Origin: Circinella minor
Taxonomy: Eukaryota; Mucoromycota; Mucoromycetes; Mucorales; Lichtheimiaceae
Assembly: GCA_016758965.1 (NCBI GenBank)
Contig: JAEPRB010000212.1
Location: 1 to 64,000 of the forward strand
Direction of reading: 5' to 3'
DNA length: 64,000 nucleotides
The translations under genes and the position numbers were made by a program. Each line of letters starts with the position of its first letter. Within the stretch, counting starts at the first letter, position 1. The notes below the pieces were generated by a model, which worked only from the letters and a program-made list of their open reading frames with translations, was not told the origin of the DNA and did not search any database. This document shows, piece by piece, positions 37,969-51,240 of this stretch.

Positions 37969-40900
37969 ATGGACAACAGTACAACTGGAGACGACGGTTT
38001 TGATGTATGTATATATATATATAAAATTAAATATTTTATAAAAGACATGTTAGTAGTGATGTTAAGACTTGTAAAAAAAAAATTAAGAAGTTCATTAACG
38101 ATGTATTATAGATCGTCAACGATCCCAGTATCACTTCTATTCCTTCTTCGACTCACAAAGACAACAATGCAAGCCGATCTGTTGACAGCACTAAAGAAGG
38201 AAACATTAGTGTCAAGCTTGTTTATTCAAAATCCAAAGTTTATGTTCATCCTTCTACCAATGCGAGTGATTTTATTCCTGGTTATATTTCCATTGTTGAA
38301 AAAGTAAATTACGTTTTTATTTTGTCTTGGCACATAAACGCAACGCAACGCAACTCCACATATTCATATAAATCAAAGGAGCCAACCATTTTTGTAATAA
38401 AAAAAAATTGCATTATCACTTAACTTTTTTTTTCTCTTAGGCCTCACGTGAATATTTGATCGCGTGGACACCAGAATCCGAGATCCTTTCCAAGGATATG
38501 GATGCTTATGTCAAAGTGGATTGTAATCCTGAAGAAAATAATACTAACAATGATAACGAAGATGGTAGTGTATATTAATAGAATGAATGAATGAATGAAT
38601 GTATATTTGACTAGAGGAATCAAATATGTACAAAAAAATCGCTTTTATGTTAAGCTTTTATTATTATTAATATTAGTAACATCAACCATCATGCTCTCTT
38701 CCATCATCGATTTACCTGATCAACATTCCCTTTATGCCTTATCCATTCCATTGAAGGATGTTCGTTCAATATTGGTTCATCCACCCTCATTTACAAAATG
38801 GTATGGAAGTCTTGTAATTAATTTTCAAGACGGGTCTTCATCTGCACCACTTTGGTTCCATGATGATGAAAGTCGTAGTACTGTATTACAGAAAAATACA
38901 CAAGGTGGTAAATTTAGTGAAGGAGAAACATCGAATCATGGAAAAAATCAACAAGTTCGATGGGGTGGTGATGAGTTTATGTATCGACTTAGTCAATTGA
39001 CATATATCCAACAGTAGGTTCATTTTTGTTGACCCTTTTTTTTTTTTTGGTGATTTTATTTTACTGACAACGATTACATGACCCCATTCCTTCTCTTATA
39101 CAAATAGATCAAAAGAAGACAGACATCTTTATATTGTGGGAGATAAAAATCTACAACAAAGTCAAGAAGAATCAACAAGTACAAAGAAAGTTGAAGACAA
39201 GGGTGGAAATAATAAATCAATTTCAGGAACCAAATCTACTCAAAACGTCGGTAAGAATAATACCCATCAGTTCGATACATCCGTTTTTGACTCTGCACAA
39301 ATGGATCCATGGGTAGCTACTTGGAAAGAGTTCAGATGGAATGCATTAGAAAAACTTTCTCGTATTACAACATTTACACGTAATACTACTGCAGGTAATA
39401 TTACTATAAACTAAAATCATCTATTTCATCTTTTTTTTTTCACTTTATCGATTACAATGATCTAACACAAATACTCACGATTCATGTATCTAATATAGCT
39501 GCTACTAGTCAAGTTGTACCTCATCTTCCACCAAAAGTTCAATTAGCTCTAAACACTGATGCTGTCAGAGCAACTACTCAAGAGTATGACTCAGCTAGAA
39601 TATATCTTGCAAAATGGGCCGCAGATTTAGCTGCAAGATCGGAACAAGATACACCTTTGGAAAGAAGATATCGTCGTGTTGGTGTTTGGGGTCATGGTGA
39701 TGGATGGGAAGAAGAAACTGCACTTGGTGTCTTTGAAGTATTAAATGTAAGTAACATTTTTTTTTGGGCGAGGAACAAGGCCTTTGTCTTTTTTTTACAT
39801 GTTATAGGGAGTTATATATTAACTAACTTATATATATATATATATATTATAGTCTGAAAATGATTTCTCTATTCCAACCCATACTAGAACAAAACCAATT
39901 ACCAAAGAAGAATGGGATAGCTTTTTTGATAGCGAGAGTGGTAAAATTTCTGTGGGTGAACCATATGTTCGAAAAAGAATATTTTGTGGTGGGTTGGATC
40001 CTAGCATTAGAAGAGATGCGTGGCTTTTCTTGACAAATGTGTATCCATGGGATTCAACTACTGTTGAAAGAGAAAGATTGGCCAACAAATACAGGTAAAA
40101 TATATTAATGACATGTCTGCATGCATATACATACACATATACATATAAAGATAAAGAAAAAGAAAAAGAAAAAACCAATACTGATAAAGATATTTGATTG
40201 ATTGATCATTTTTATTTATCATAGAGAATCGTATGCAAAGCTTCGAAGTCGTTGGTTGGATAATCCAGAAGTAAGAGAAAGTGCCGAATTTATGGATCAA
40301 AAGCATCGAATAGATAAGGATGTTCATCGAACAGATCGAACTGTTGAATTTTATGCCAAAGAAGATATGCCCAATCCAGACCCAATTATGCATGTTGGTA
40401 CTAACAAGAATCTTGAGAAACTCAAAGAGCTTTTATGCACATACAATATGTTGGATAACGATTTGGGTAAGTAAATTTTTTTGATGTTCATTTGCCAAAT
40501 TTGAATCAGCTAATGCTTTTTTCTTTCTGTGTATGCTTTGATATTATAAATACAGGCTATGTTCAAGGCATGTCAGATTTATTATCTCCGTTATATATAG
40601 TTATTGAAGACGATTTAGTTTTCCAAGCTTTTGTTGGATTTATGAACAGAGCTGTAAGTAGTCCCACTAATATTCATAAATACAATGACATAGTATGAGA
40701 ATTGATTTTCTCGTTTTGTTTTTTACTCACCATTGAACTGAATTTTATTTTAGAAATCTAATTTTTATATGGATCAAACGGGGATGCGTCGACACTTGTT
40801 GACCATGGACGCGTTATTACAATTTATGGATCCCAAATTATATAAACACCTTCAACGAACAGATAGTGATAATTTGTTTTTTTGTTTCCGATGGTTCTTA

Positions 40901-41487
40901 GTATGGTTTAAAAGAGAACTTTCATGGGATGACACCTTAACCATGTGGGAAGTTTTATGGAGTGATTACCTTACGGAATATTTTACATTTTTTGTTGCGC
41001 TTTCCATTTTGGATCAACATCGAGATGCCATTATTGATTATTTGCAAAGTTTCGATGAAATTCTCAAAGTAAGCGTTTTGTATATATATATATATATATA
41101 TATTACGATACTATCCGTTATTAAATTCATATATAAATGGATACACCGTTTTATTAATCATTATTCATATATTCTCCTTATTATTATTACCAGTATATCA
41201 ACGACCTTTCCATGGCAATCAATTTACAAGAAACATTACAAAGAGCAGAAATTCTTTATTATCAATTCCGACAACGTGTTGAAGCAGTTGATAATAAAAA
41301 ACAAAAATTACAAGAATTACTTTCCACAAAAAATAAGGAAGAGGGACCTGGATATATCGATGACAAGGAAAGGGAACAAGCTGAAAAAGATTTATCAAAG
41401 TTACCTGTTATGAGCGAGTTATTACGAAGACTTTATTCTGGTAATGATGATGGTCAAGATAGTTCATCATTAAATGAGAAACAATAA
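37969..41487 (+). CDS. GYP7: Rab GTPase-activating protein, Gyp7 type (TBC domain)
   Basis: Eleven exons: 37969-38004, 38112-38303, 38441-38564, 38677-39013, 39108-39394, 39499-39746, 39853-40094, 40225-40466, 40556-40653, 40754-41068, 41194-41487; 804 aa. The N-terminal half carries the Gyp7-type lipid/Rab-interaction region (VKLVYSKSKVYVHPS, LPDQHSLYALSIPLKDVRSI, GSLVINFQDG). The TBC domain runs about 445-700: IFCGGLDPSIRRDAWLFLT, the arginine finger IDKDVHR (IxxDxxR), the glutamine finger GYVQGMSDLL (YxQ), then FCFRWFLVWFKREL and MWEVLWSDY. Both catalytic fingers are intact, so it should stimulate GTP hydrolysis on Ypt7/Rab7-like GTPases at vacuole and late endosome. A coiled tail ends the protein. 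Confidence 0.95.
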
Positions 41488-41958
41488 TATGAATATAGTG
41501 TGCTTAAATTGAATGAGTCATTTATCTGTGTTTCGTAATGACTTTTTCTCTTCCCCTTTAATGTTAAAAATATTTTTTTTATATCCAAATATGTAATATC
41601 ATCCATTCAATATCTTATGTGACAACATGCAATAACAGCAATAACATCATCCTGTATATATATATAAATAAATATTTTTTTTTTGAAATAGTTGAATATG
41701 CATCACAAATATCGATCCTTTTTTTTTTAATATACCTACGTAATACCTTTTTTTTTCAACGTAAAATGCAATCCTTCAAAATCGAGATCACGTATTTGGT
41801 TATACCTATAAACACCAGCATCAAAATATTTATGCTTGGTGTAACATACATCTTTCGTTAATAACACACTGAAACGAGTTTTTATTGTTTCATCCATTTG
41901 TTTTTTCGTTTTCTCTTTTTTATCTTTTTTTCTTAAAAAAAAATACAAGTATATAAAA
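41488..41958. other. Intergenic spacer between tandem genes
   Basis: 470 bp separating the Gyp7-like stop and the MFS start, T-rich towards the MFS start as in a fungal promoter with pyrimidine tracts. No coding support. Confidence 0.55.
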
Positions 41959-44518
41959 ATGACAGCATATGGAACCATAAAACCAATTTCAAGTCATAAT
42001 ACTGATAATAATAATTTTAACAAACATCATCAGAATTTTCAACAGGGCGACACTGAAATACCTAATAATGGATTTGAGTCTAATGATAATGAACAAGAAG
42101 AAGAAGTAGAGGATGGTACTATCCAATATAAAAGTCGACTTGGTAGTCTAAGTTTTACAACTTTAATAATTTGGTAAAATAATATAAATCCTCACGTATC
42201 TCATATTCTTGTGAAAAATAAAAACATGATGACATATCTAGAATAATATTAATGCTATCTTTTTTCCATCAACTATTGTTTAGTTTATGTATTACCGGTT
42301 TTTTTCCATCATTAGATACAACAGTTGTCTTTACGATCCTAAATGATATTGGAACAGAGTTCGAATGGTAATACTTAACATTTATTTATACGGCTATTAT
42401 GAATTATGTATATGAGAATACGTAGATACCGTCTTGATGGAAAATGTTTAATAATGACGTTACAAATTGTTTTTGATAAACATTTATGCAACATAGCTCT
42501 AATATTGCGGCTTGGGTTCATACATCTTATTTACTTGTTACAGTCATGACCCAGCTTCTTTGTAATGTATTATATATTAGCATATAAACAATGTATATAT
42601 ATATTGACTCTATATTATATCATTATTCAAGTAAGTTAGATTTTACTATACTAACTGTACTGTATATATATATATATTTAGACTCAAAACTATCCAGTTT
42701 ATTTGGGCGTCAGCCCATGCTTGTATGTGTTTCTGCATTTTTTCTTATTGGTTCCATTGGGTGTAGCTACGCTACTAGTTTTTCTCAATTGTTGGTCTCT
42801 CGAGTAATTGCTGGTTTAGGAGGGGGTGGAAGTACTGTCATGATTCTAACTGTTCTTCATGATCTTTTGCCACCTCGTAAACGAAGTCAATACCAATCTT
42901 ATACTTATACTGCACAAATGGTATGCGTGCTCCTTTTCTCTATATACAAACAATTCATTCAATTGTTATTTTCTTTCTTTAATTCCTCGTTACTAAGATA
43001 ATATCGTTTATTTAGCTTGGATTAGTATGTGGTTCACCTGTAGGTGGTTTCATTACTGAATACTTTGGCTGGCGTATTTGTTTCAAAATCAACATTATCC
43101 CATTTTTTATAGTTCTTTATATTTTCGCTTTTCGACTTCCAAATTATGATCCACCAGGAAATGACCACACTCCCACGACCAAGAAAAGACAATTCACGCC
43201 CATTATTCGAGAACAGCAACAACAAATGACGAGGAATAATGAGGGCAAAGATAGTATATTCAAAAAACTTTATTCAATTGATTTTCTGGGTGCTATACTT
43301 TTAGGTGCTGCCAATACTACTTTCACAACTGGCATCACGCTTGGTGGTAACACACGATCATGGACGGATCCATTCATCTTATCTATGCTGGGAATGTCAG
43401 CTATATTCTTTCTGATATTTGGATTATATGAAATGTTAGGGGCTGCTTATCCATTAGTGTCACGACTTGTTATTTCCAGTCGCAACATTATTAGTTTATG
43501 TGTTGGAAACCATCTTTGGGGATTAGGTACTTCGGTATCGTTTTATGTTTTGCCACAACTTTTCATGGTACGAAGAAGAAGAAAAAACAACAACCTTTGT
43601 TGTTTTGTGTTGATGAATGTCTATAAAAAAGTACCATGTATTGATACTAAAATTAATGCGTATATAAATAGGGAGTATTTGGAATGAATTCGACTCGGGC
43701 AGGATTGTCCATTATGGTAGAATCACTCTCAATTTCATTTGCATCTCTTTGTACGGGTCGTTATCTTCGTCATCAACCCCATTATCGTAATTTTGTATTA
43801 TCAACTACTGTTGTTTATACACTAGCGATTGCAGTGCTTTCTATGTGGACATCATCTGGGTTTCCGTTTGTATTAGGGATTATATGTATTATAATAGAAG
43901 GATGTATGTCAGGTGCATTCGTGTTATCTACCCTATTAGCTGTTGGTACTGAAATTCCTCGTGAAGGTAATTTACTATATGGAATAAACTATGACAACAT
44001 ACATATGACATATCATATAATAGTCTATAAAAAAACACATACGTACGTACTACCTATGTATGTAATTGATATAATATATAGATGTGTCGATTGTTTCATC
44101 CTTGGCTGTTATGTGTCGACTTATGGGATATATGAACGGTGTTGCCATTGCATCTGCTATTTTACAAGGTACACTTAAAATATATCTGTATCAACATATT
44201 CAAGGTGATGATATAGAACAATTACTTGAATTTATTCGTACCTCCATACGAAAAGTACCTACACTTTCGCCAAAAATACAGCACATTGTTACTGATGGAT
44301 TAAGTCTAGCTATTCAAAGAACCTTTTGGTTTGCTATAGCATGTACTTTGGCTACTTTTCTAATTTTATTTTTCTTTATGGAAGATAATTTACTTTGGTC
44401 ATCAGCATCATCATCAATAACAACAGCTGATAACAATGGAAATAACAAGAACGATCATAATACTAATAATGTACCTATTATTAATAATAAAAAGATACCA
44501 GAAATCAATTGTCCGTAG
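41959..44518 (+). CDS. MFS transporter, DHA2 / vacuolar basic amino acid type
   Basis: Seven exons: 41959-42173, 42284-42367, 42497-42561, 42682-42920, 43016-43567, 43672-43966, 44082-44518; 628 aa. After a 65-residue hydrophilic N-terminus come membrane helices with family signatures: LDTTVVFTILNDI (motif D1 of DHA2), WVHTSYLL, YSKLSSLFGRQPML (motif A loop), VSRVIAGLGGGG (motif B with its Arg), and LGLVCGSPVGGF (motif C). A cytosolic loop with FTPIIREQQQQ separates the halves, and GNHLWGLGTSVSFYVLPQLFM begins the second. The layout fits 14-TM DHA2 proteins such as Vba/Fnx vacuolar amino acid porters or multidrug exporters; substrate uncertain. The TYR codon joining exons 3 and 4 restores the YSKLS motif, supporting the splice. 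Confidence 0.92.
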
Positions 44519-44708
44519 TACTGTAGTCTCTATTCAACAAGTTATAGCCAATAAAAAGAACATATTTTATAATGTGTAATGATGAACGAATAATTTGTAT
44601 ATATATATATATATTTACAGCTGTCTAGTTTGTTTAAAGTGTAGAGTAACCTTTGTTTAAGCAAGAAGTGTCTAATACTAAAATTTATGATAAGGTGACA
44701 GAAATGAT

Positions 44709-46647
44709 TTACATAAAACAAACCCAAGAATGACCGACAGTTTGCCTATGAGAATGTTGTTGAATGTCATTTTCATCATAGTGTTGTCCATCAATTTGTA
44801 CAACCGAATAAGTATCCGATGACGGATGACCTTTTTCCTTTCCTGCGAAATCCCAACAAAATAATTTTTCTTGTCGACAATGACGTCTACGTAATTCAAT
44901 ACATGCATATACTTTAGAAGAATCCGGACTTGTTCTAATATCTGTTATGGTGTATCCAGTTTCTGGTGGTGGTTGATCAAATTCGGGTACAAGACGAAAA
45001 ACAATATTTCCGGTTTGCAAATCCCATACATTAATACAACCACGAATAATGTTTCTTGATGACGATGATGATGATAAAGATGATGATGCTTGTTCGTTAG
45101 AAGATGATGATAATGATGAATAAGAAGATACAGATGAATATGCTGAAATGAAAGATGATTGAGTATTGTTAGTATTATTATTAGTGTTATTAGTGTTTGT
45201 GTTAATGCTTTGATAATATTGATAAAGCTGATAAGGTGTCATTCGTTGAGTAGATAGAGGTGGTGTATGTGGTAAAGATGAATCGTCCAATCGAGCGATA
45301 TATCCAAATGAATGATCTTTGTTTGATGACGATGACGAAGATACTGTGTTTGATGATGTATGTTGTTGGATAGGAGATCGTGGTAGTACTGGTATATCGT
45401 CATTGTGGTTAGGTAATTTACCTTTGGTTAATAAAAAATAAGGTGTCAAACATAATTTTGTAAATCCTGTCATTTCTTCTTCTTCTTCTTCTTCTTCTAC
45501 TGTTGTTCTTGTCGAATCCCAACGTAATGCGGGTCTTAAATGTGCTTTTGTAGATGTAGTTAACTCATAAACAAGTGATCCAGTTAAAAGTGAGAATACC
45601 AAAATGGGACCAGAAGCATCAGGTGAACAAGCTACTAAATGTTCATTGACAGCAATTTCTCCTACACCTTGGATCCAATCGCTTCTTGCTGATAAATAGG
45701 ATGATATATCGATCATTCCACGTCCTCCGCCAGGAGAGATAGCTGATTCCTCATGCAAATCCCATACACGAATCATACTATCTGATCCACCACTTACAAC
45801 CACTAATTTTTTTTTGGGGGGTATATTTAATTATATGGAAATAGAGGAAAAGAAAACTTATAACATTATCTATTGGATTTTTTTTTTTTTTTGGTTTACC
45901 TTGATCATTCATGGCAACACATAATACTCGACCTCGATGACCTTCCCATAAGCGTACCATACATTTTTCAGCAGTATCCCATAAAGCCACAGTACCATCC
46001 AAACTACCTGTTACTAACCAATTGGATGCAATATGTGAATAATGACAAAATACAGTATGTGATCGACGTTCTGTTTCATTTAAATACTCTAATTCTTTAG
46101 ACGATGGTGATTGAATTATGAGACATTGTTGACCATCAGGTCGACGATAGGTTGGATTTGATCGAATAATATGACCCGTTGATGTCACTGTCAGAGTAGT
46201 TGAAAAAGTATGTTCTTGTGGAATACCAACAACAACTTGTGGACGCGCTCCCTTTATGATTGATCTAGTACTATCGATAATAGTAGGAAATGAACCATGA
46301 CAATTACCATTAAACCAATTTTTGGTAATACGATACATATCTTGCCAAGTACGTTTTTTTTGGTTTTCATGTTGTTTTAAATCTAATCCAAAATGATTAT
46401 ATTGTTCAGGATCTGGAAAATGAAGTGACCAAAATCGGCGTGTTGGTTTTCGTTTATGAAAATCTCGAAGGGAACAAGTTTTCCAAATAATGTCGTCATA
46501 AGTATTGATAATAAAATGCCATTCTCGACATACAGTAGTACACGATGCCAATGTTGAATCGTCTAGATGAATAAATATTGAAAGTAAAAGTTCTGTTGGA
46601 AGAGGATCAGTGCTTGTTCTTGTTATTGTGGTACTTGAACCAGGCAT
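44709..46647 (-). CDS. F-box/WD40 protein
   Basis: Two exons, 46647-45900 and 45802-44709, 613 aa. Residues about 14-60 are an F-box (LPTELLLSIFIHLDDSTLASCTTVCREW with IIWKTC). WD40 repeats follow: SNWLVTGSLDGTVALWD, GHRGRVLCVAMNDQ|VVVSGGSDSMIRVWD (the intron falls between blades), an HLVACSPDA blade and a late INVWDLQTGNIVF blade. Between them lies a Ser/Asn-rich insert of about 180 residues with repeated Ser runs and an EEEEEEE stretch. By family an SCF adaptor that reads phosphorylated substrates with its propeller, but the large insert and few clear blades make the propeller incomplete by eye. It is convergent with the MFS gene. Confidence 0.88.
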
Positions 46648-46953
46648 ATGTAAAAAGAGAAAACAAGATAAAGTGAGACAGGAAAAAAAAAAGATAAAAG
46701 GAGAATGAGTTAATTGGTCCGAGTTGAATAGTAATTAAAGAAGTAAAAGCAGTAAAAAAAAAAGAAAAAAGGAAAAAAAAAAAAAACGGAAAAAGCTTTT
46801 TTTTTATCTGTTATTTTTAATGGGTAAATAAAAAAAAAATTAAAGATTGAACTGAATCAACACAACCCTTTTCGGTTCTATAATGAATTTATTACCGCTC
46901 TCTCTCTTTGATTTGTTTATATATGCACGCATAATAATAATAAGTAATATTAA

Positions 46954-46987
<34 letters not shown>

Positions 46988-46988
46988 T
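46648..46988. other. Spacer between F-box/WD40 and CMC4 genes, with (AAT)n repeat
   Basis: Holds A-rich promoter sequence of the F-box/WD40 gene and an ATA/AAT repeat of about 11 units at 46954-46986 that abuts the CMC4 stop codon. No other feature seen. Confidence 0.65.
46954..46986. repeat. (AAT)n microsatellite
   Basis: About eleven AAT/ATA units, ending three bases before the CMC4 stop codon and therefore inside its 3' UTR. Confidence 0.9.
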
Positions 46989-47348
46989 TTAATGTGATTC
47001 TTTCTTGCCGTATTTTCTCTTTGGACAACAAGGACTACTTCCTCCACTTTCAAGTAATTCTTCACAACAAGTTCTTAAAGCTTGAATGACTTTTTCACAT
47101 TTAATTTCTTGGTAATTATTCTTTGAAAGACAATCTTGAATGTCACATGCTGAAGAAATAAAAAAATTTACCTTAAAGAATGAGTATATTTTAAGAAAAG
47201 TTACGTTACTTAAAAGTATTAAGAATAAATACCCAATTTTTGACACGGTGGAAACTACCAGTTTAAGTTTTTTTAGTTTAAAAAAATAATTGTCCAAGTT
47301 GGGGGGGATAAAAATAAGGAGAAATTTACTTACTGTCTGTTGTGGCAT
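46989..47348 (-). CDS. CMC4: CMC4-like twin CX9C mitochondrial protein
   Basis: Three exons: 47348-47334 (15 nt), 47254-47233 (22 nt) and 47149-46989, giving 65 aa. The spliced protein reads MPQQTFPPCQKLACDIQDCL then CEKVIQALRTCC, which shows both CX9C halves of CMC4, a small protein of the mitochondrial intermembrane space oxidised by Mia40 and linked to cytochrome c oxidase biogenesis. Without the 22 nt exon the first cysteine of the twin pair is lost, so that exon is well supported. The tail (SSPCCPKRKYGKKESH) is slightly longer and more basic than in animal CMC4. Divergent from the SH3-SAM-PH gene with 281 bp between starts. Confidence 0.88.
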   Translation of the reverse strand: MPQQTVSKFLLIFIPPNLDNYFFKLKKLKLVVSTVSKIGYLFLILLSNVTFLKIYSFFKVNFFISSACDIQDCLSKNNYQEIKCEKVIQALRTCCEELLESGGSSPCCPKRKYGKKESH

Positions 47349-47629
47349 ATTATTTATTTATTATTTAAAGCGGATAGAATAAAAAAAAGTGAGAAAGAGA
47401 AGAGTAGAGAGAGAGAGAGAGAGAAGTAACGTAAAAAATAATAAAGCTAACAATTGTGAAACATTGGATCTTAATTTCCTAAAAAAGCTTTTCTATTAAC
47501 ATATTAGAATTTTTTGTGTTACCTTCTTTTCTTCTTTTTATATATATTAAACTTTTTTTGCGTTCTTGTCTGCCTTTTGATTTTTATTATTATTATTATT
47601 ATTATTATTTTCTTTTTTGACAAGACTTT

Positions 47630-50600
47630 ATGAAATATCCCCATTTGAATGTCATGGACGAGTTAAAAACCGTAAAAGTCACACATGACTTTATTGGTGA
47701 AAATGAAGACGAGATTTCTTTAAAAAAAGGTGAACATGTTATTGTCATTGAAAAAGACGACGAGTTTCAAGACGGTTGGTGGCGAGTATGTGTCAATAAA
47801 CAATAACAATAATAATGACAATATAATTCTATTTAATATTATTTACTTTATTAAAATAATATCCCCCAAAGTAAACTAAACTCAATTTATATTGTTGATT
47901 TACTTTTATATAAAAAATAAAATAAAATAAAATAGGGACGTAATGCTCATGGTGAAGTTGGTTTATTTCCAATGAACTATGTTTTAGAACTACCAGTAAA
48001 GCAACAAGTTTCACCACCCCCAGTTTCTTCTTTGGAACAGAAAATTGATACTTTAGAAGATACTTTATCAGCTATGCAACTTACAAATACAACGACAACA
48101 ATAACCAATTCATCTAACGTCTTGACAACAACAACTTCATCACCACTTTTATCATCTATAAAAAGTCGACGTAGTAGTACATATAGTAGTCGAAGTAATA
48201 CGAGTGCACAAACATCCAATAGTAATAATAACAATAATAATACTAACCGAATTGGTTCCGTTTCAAAACCAAACATTCAACAAGTGATTGTCAATTCAAT
48301 GACATCCCCCATATTATCTGATACGCCTCCTGAAGAATGGACAATAGGACAAGTTGCTTCATGGTTAGATATAATTGGATTTAAGGATATTATCGATTCT
48401 TTTAAGGGTAAGAAAAAGGAAAAAAAATAATACAATGGTTAGAATGTACATCATAATTTTACAAAAAAAAAAAAAGAATGTACATCATAATAACAATAAG
48501 AGTATTAGTAAGAGTGAAAGGATGATAAAACAAAAAGAAGATATATTTAATCCGTTGATTGATCGTTTTTAGTTGAAATTTTTTTTATTTTATTATGATT
48601 ATAATTAATTATGGAGATTATTTTAATAGATCAAGAAATAACTGGCGATGTATTATTGGAACTTACACAACAATCATTAAAAGAATTGGGAATTGGTACT
48701 TTTGGTAAACGATATAAGTTACACAGTGCTATTCAATCATTAAAGGAAGAGGCGTCGCGTCGTGACCAAATAATGAATGACAATCCGGATATACTACCCC
48801 AACATCAGGTAATTATCAAACTGTTGTCTGGGTAATTTTTTGTATCTTTTTGATTAAACGTTCACTAAGAATTTTTTTTTTTCAAATATGTAATTATTTA
48901 GATTGAATCAAAAAAATCATATCAACATCATCGAAGAAATGGATCATTTGATGACAACAGTAGTTTCTATAATGGTGGTAGGTCAACTACAACGAACAGT
49001 GTGATATACAGCGATGATAGACTCTCGGATCTTGAACGTCGTGTTACGAATAGTATATCAAACACTACTGGTTATAATACACACAGAGGAAATGATATCA
49101 ATAGAGTTCCTTCTATTTCAGGTAAAATGCTTATTATAAACATTTTTTTTAATATTATCAAATCTTAATTTTAACAAATTCATGTGACAAATTATTATCA
49201 TTTGTAGCTCCTTTAAATAATCGACAAAGAACTTCAAATGTGCCTCGTTCTTCATCAGAATATGCTTTTAGACAACCATCAACTACTCCTTTCCCACATG
49301 ATAATTATTCTTCGTATCCATCATCACCCGTACGTATTTTTCTTTTATATATAGGATTGATTTTTTTTATTAGTATCATTATCATTATTAACTTTTTTTT
49401 TTTTGGGGGGGGGAATGGAAATCAAATTTTATTTTAGCCTTCATCAATTATTAAGGAGGGACCATCTATTGATCAAATCAAATCAATACGATCAAATCAA
49501 TCATTACAACAAAGTAACAAGTAAATATTTCTCTTGTTATTATTAACAAATATTATATCAATATAGTATAACGTTTTGAATGTATCTAATTAATAATTTG
49601 CAAATCATTATTCATATTATTAGCCGACCTAGTTTCTTCCGTGGGTCATTTCTTGGTAACGGTGGAGGATCATCACCATCAATGGGAGGAAATAGTTACG
49701 GAACTGGTCTTTTCTCATCATTAGGACGTAGTTCAGTGGATATGCCGACTAAACGTGACACAATGAATGGGAATGATGGAAAGGCAGAGATGGAAGGATG
49801 GCTCCATAAGCAAGGTGATCGTTATAAAACATGGAATAAACGATGGTTTGTTTTACGTGGTCCTAACCTTTTTTATTTTAAAAGTCCAAAGGTAAAATAT
49901 TATTTCTTTTTACATTATTATATATATATATATATATGATCCATATGGTTATTGATTGTAAAGTTTTAATAATTGATAGGATTTACGCGTAAAAGGCATT
50001 ATTAATTTGGTTGGATACAATGTTATTGCAGATGAAACTATTCATTCAGGGAAATACTGTTTTAAAATGCAACATGATACTGAACGTACTTTTTATTTTT
50101 ACACAAATTCTGAAAAGGCATTAAAAAGTTGGATGCGTGCGCTGATGAAAGTTAATATTTCTCGCAACTATGCAGGTAAAAAATAGTTTAGGATTCGATT
50201 TTAGATATAATAATAATGATTTTGATTTTTTTACGATCGTAATACTGAGACGTAAAATTTACATGTAAAATTTTATAGAACCTGTTTTATCATCTAGTTC
50301 CATAGCAACAGTATCGTTGGAAACAGCCCGTCGAATGCGACCACGACCTCCATCCATTATAATGGAAAGTAATAATGATGAGAATGCCAGTCATACTACT
50401 CACGAAGATCGTCATCCTATGAGAAACATCTCTGAATCACAAACATTTGCAAGACTGACAGGAGCTCCAGAACAGCAAACAACATCACTTCCTCCACCAC
50501 CTATCATGCGTCAATCACGCTCTGAAAATTTAACATCATCTACACCATCTATATTCCGTCAACCTTCCCAACAGCAACATTACCATCCATCATCAGCTTC

Positions 50601-51240
50601 ATCTTTATCAAGACAAAATTATCCATTATCACAACAAATATTTGAACCTACCTTTTTAAATAGCACGAATGGTCGGGGTTCCATTGATCACCAAAGTGTG
50701 GATACAACATTTGAGCATTCGCTTGGTGATCGAGATTCTACTATTTCTTCTCCCAATGAAAGTAGTATCAATGGTGGTCAAGCACATCTTAGTACCGTTT
50801 ATGATGTTCCAGATGAAAATGATGAAGATTTAATTGATCCGCAACAAAAACATATCACGAAATTGGAATCCACAGATAATATACACGATTTGGAATGGAC
50901 ATCGAGTGACTATGTCGTATGGGTGAATGATCATATAATAAACGAACCAATTCAACGTCTTGAACAAATGCGAACAGGTGAACCATTGATTGGATTATTA
51001 GAAGGATTAACGGGCAAGACGGTACGAAGGCAAAATAATGATAAATCAAAAACATCTAGTATGAAGGCATTAGATACGATTGTAGCTGCTTTTAGATTCA
51101 TGGGGCGTGAAGGAATTACAGTAGATGGAAGCTTTACTATTAAGGATATATTTGGTGGTGATGAGGGTAAAATCATGGTCATGTTGGATACTATCAAGGA
51201 TTGGTATGATATTAATTCTAAAAAGGATCAAACATCATAG
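47630..51240 (+). CDS. Boi/Pob1-type polarity protein: SH3, SAM, PH, plus C-terminal CH-like domain
   Basis: Nine exons: 47630-47785, 47936-48407, 48630-48808, 48902-49121, 49208-49329, 49438-49520, 49624-49891, 49980-50175, 50279-51240; 885 aa. Residues 8-68 form an SH3 (VTHDFIGENEDEISLKKGE, DGWWRGRNAHGEVGLFPMNYV). SAM spans about 190-255 (WTIGQVASWLDIIGF...LLELTQQSLKELGI). PH spans about 460-560 (MEGWLHKQGDRYKTWNKRW, WMRALMKVN). The last 115 residues read YVVWVNDHI, MRTGEPLIGLLEGLTG, ALDTIVAAFRFMGREGI and FGGDEGKIMVMLDTI, the helix pattern of a calponin-homology domain. Yeast Boi1/2 and fission yeast Pob1 link Cdc42, exocyst and formin at growth sites; the CH-like unit is extra relative to yeast Boi. 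Confidence 0.92.

Noticed and set aside
38595..38676. N-terminal extension MNVYLTRGIKYV of the Gyp7 exon as a separate gene start
   Set aside because: The segment lies in an intron; the acceptor at 38676 joins in phase with the upstream exon and yields the family N-terminus.
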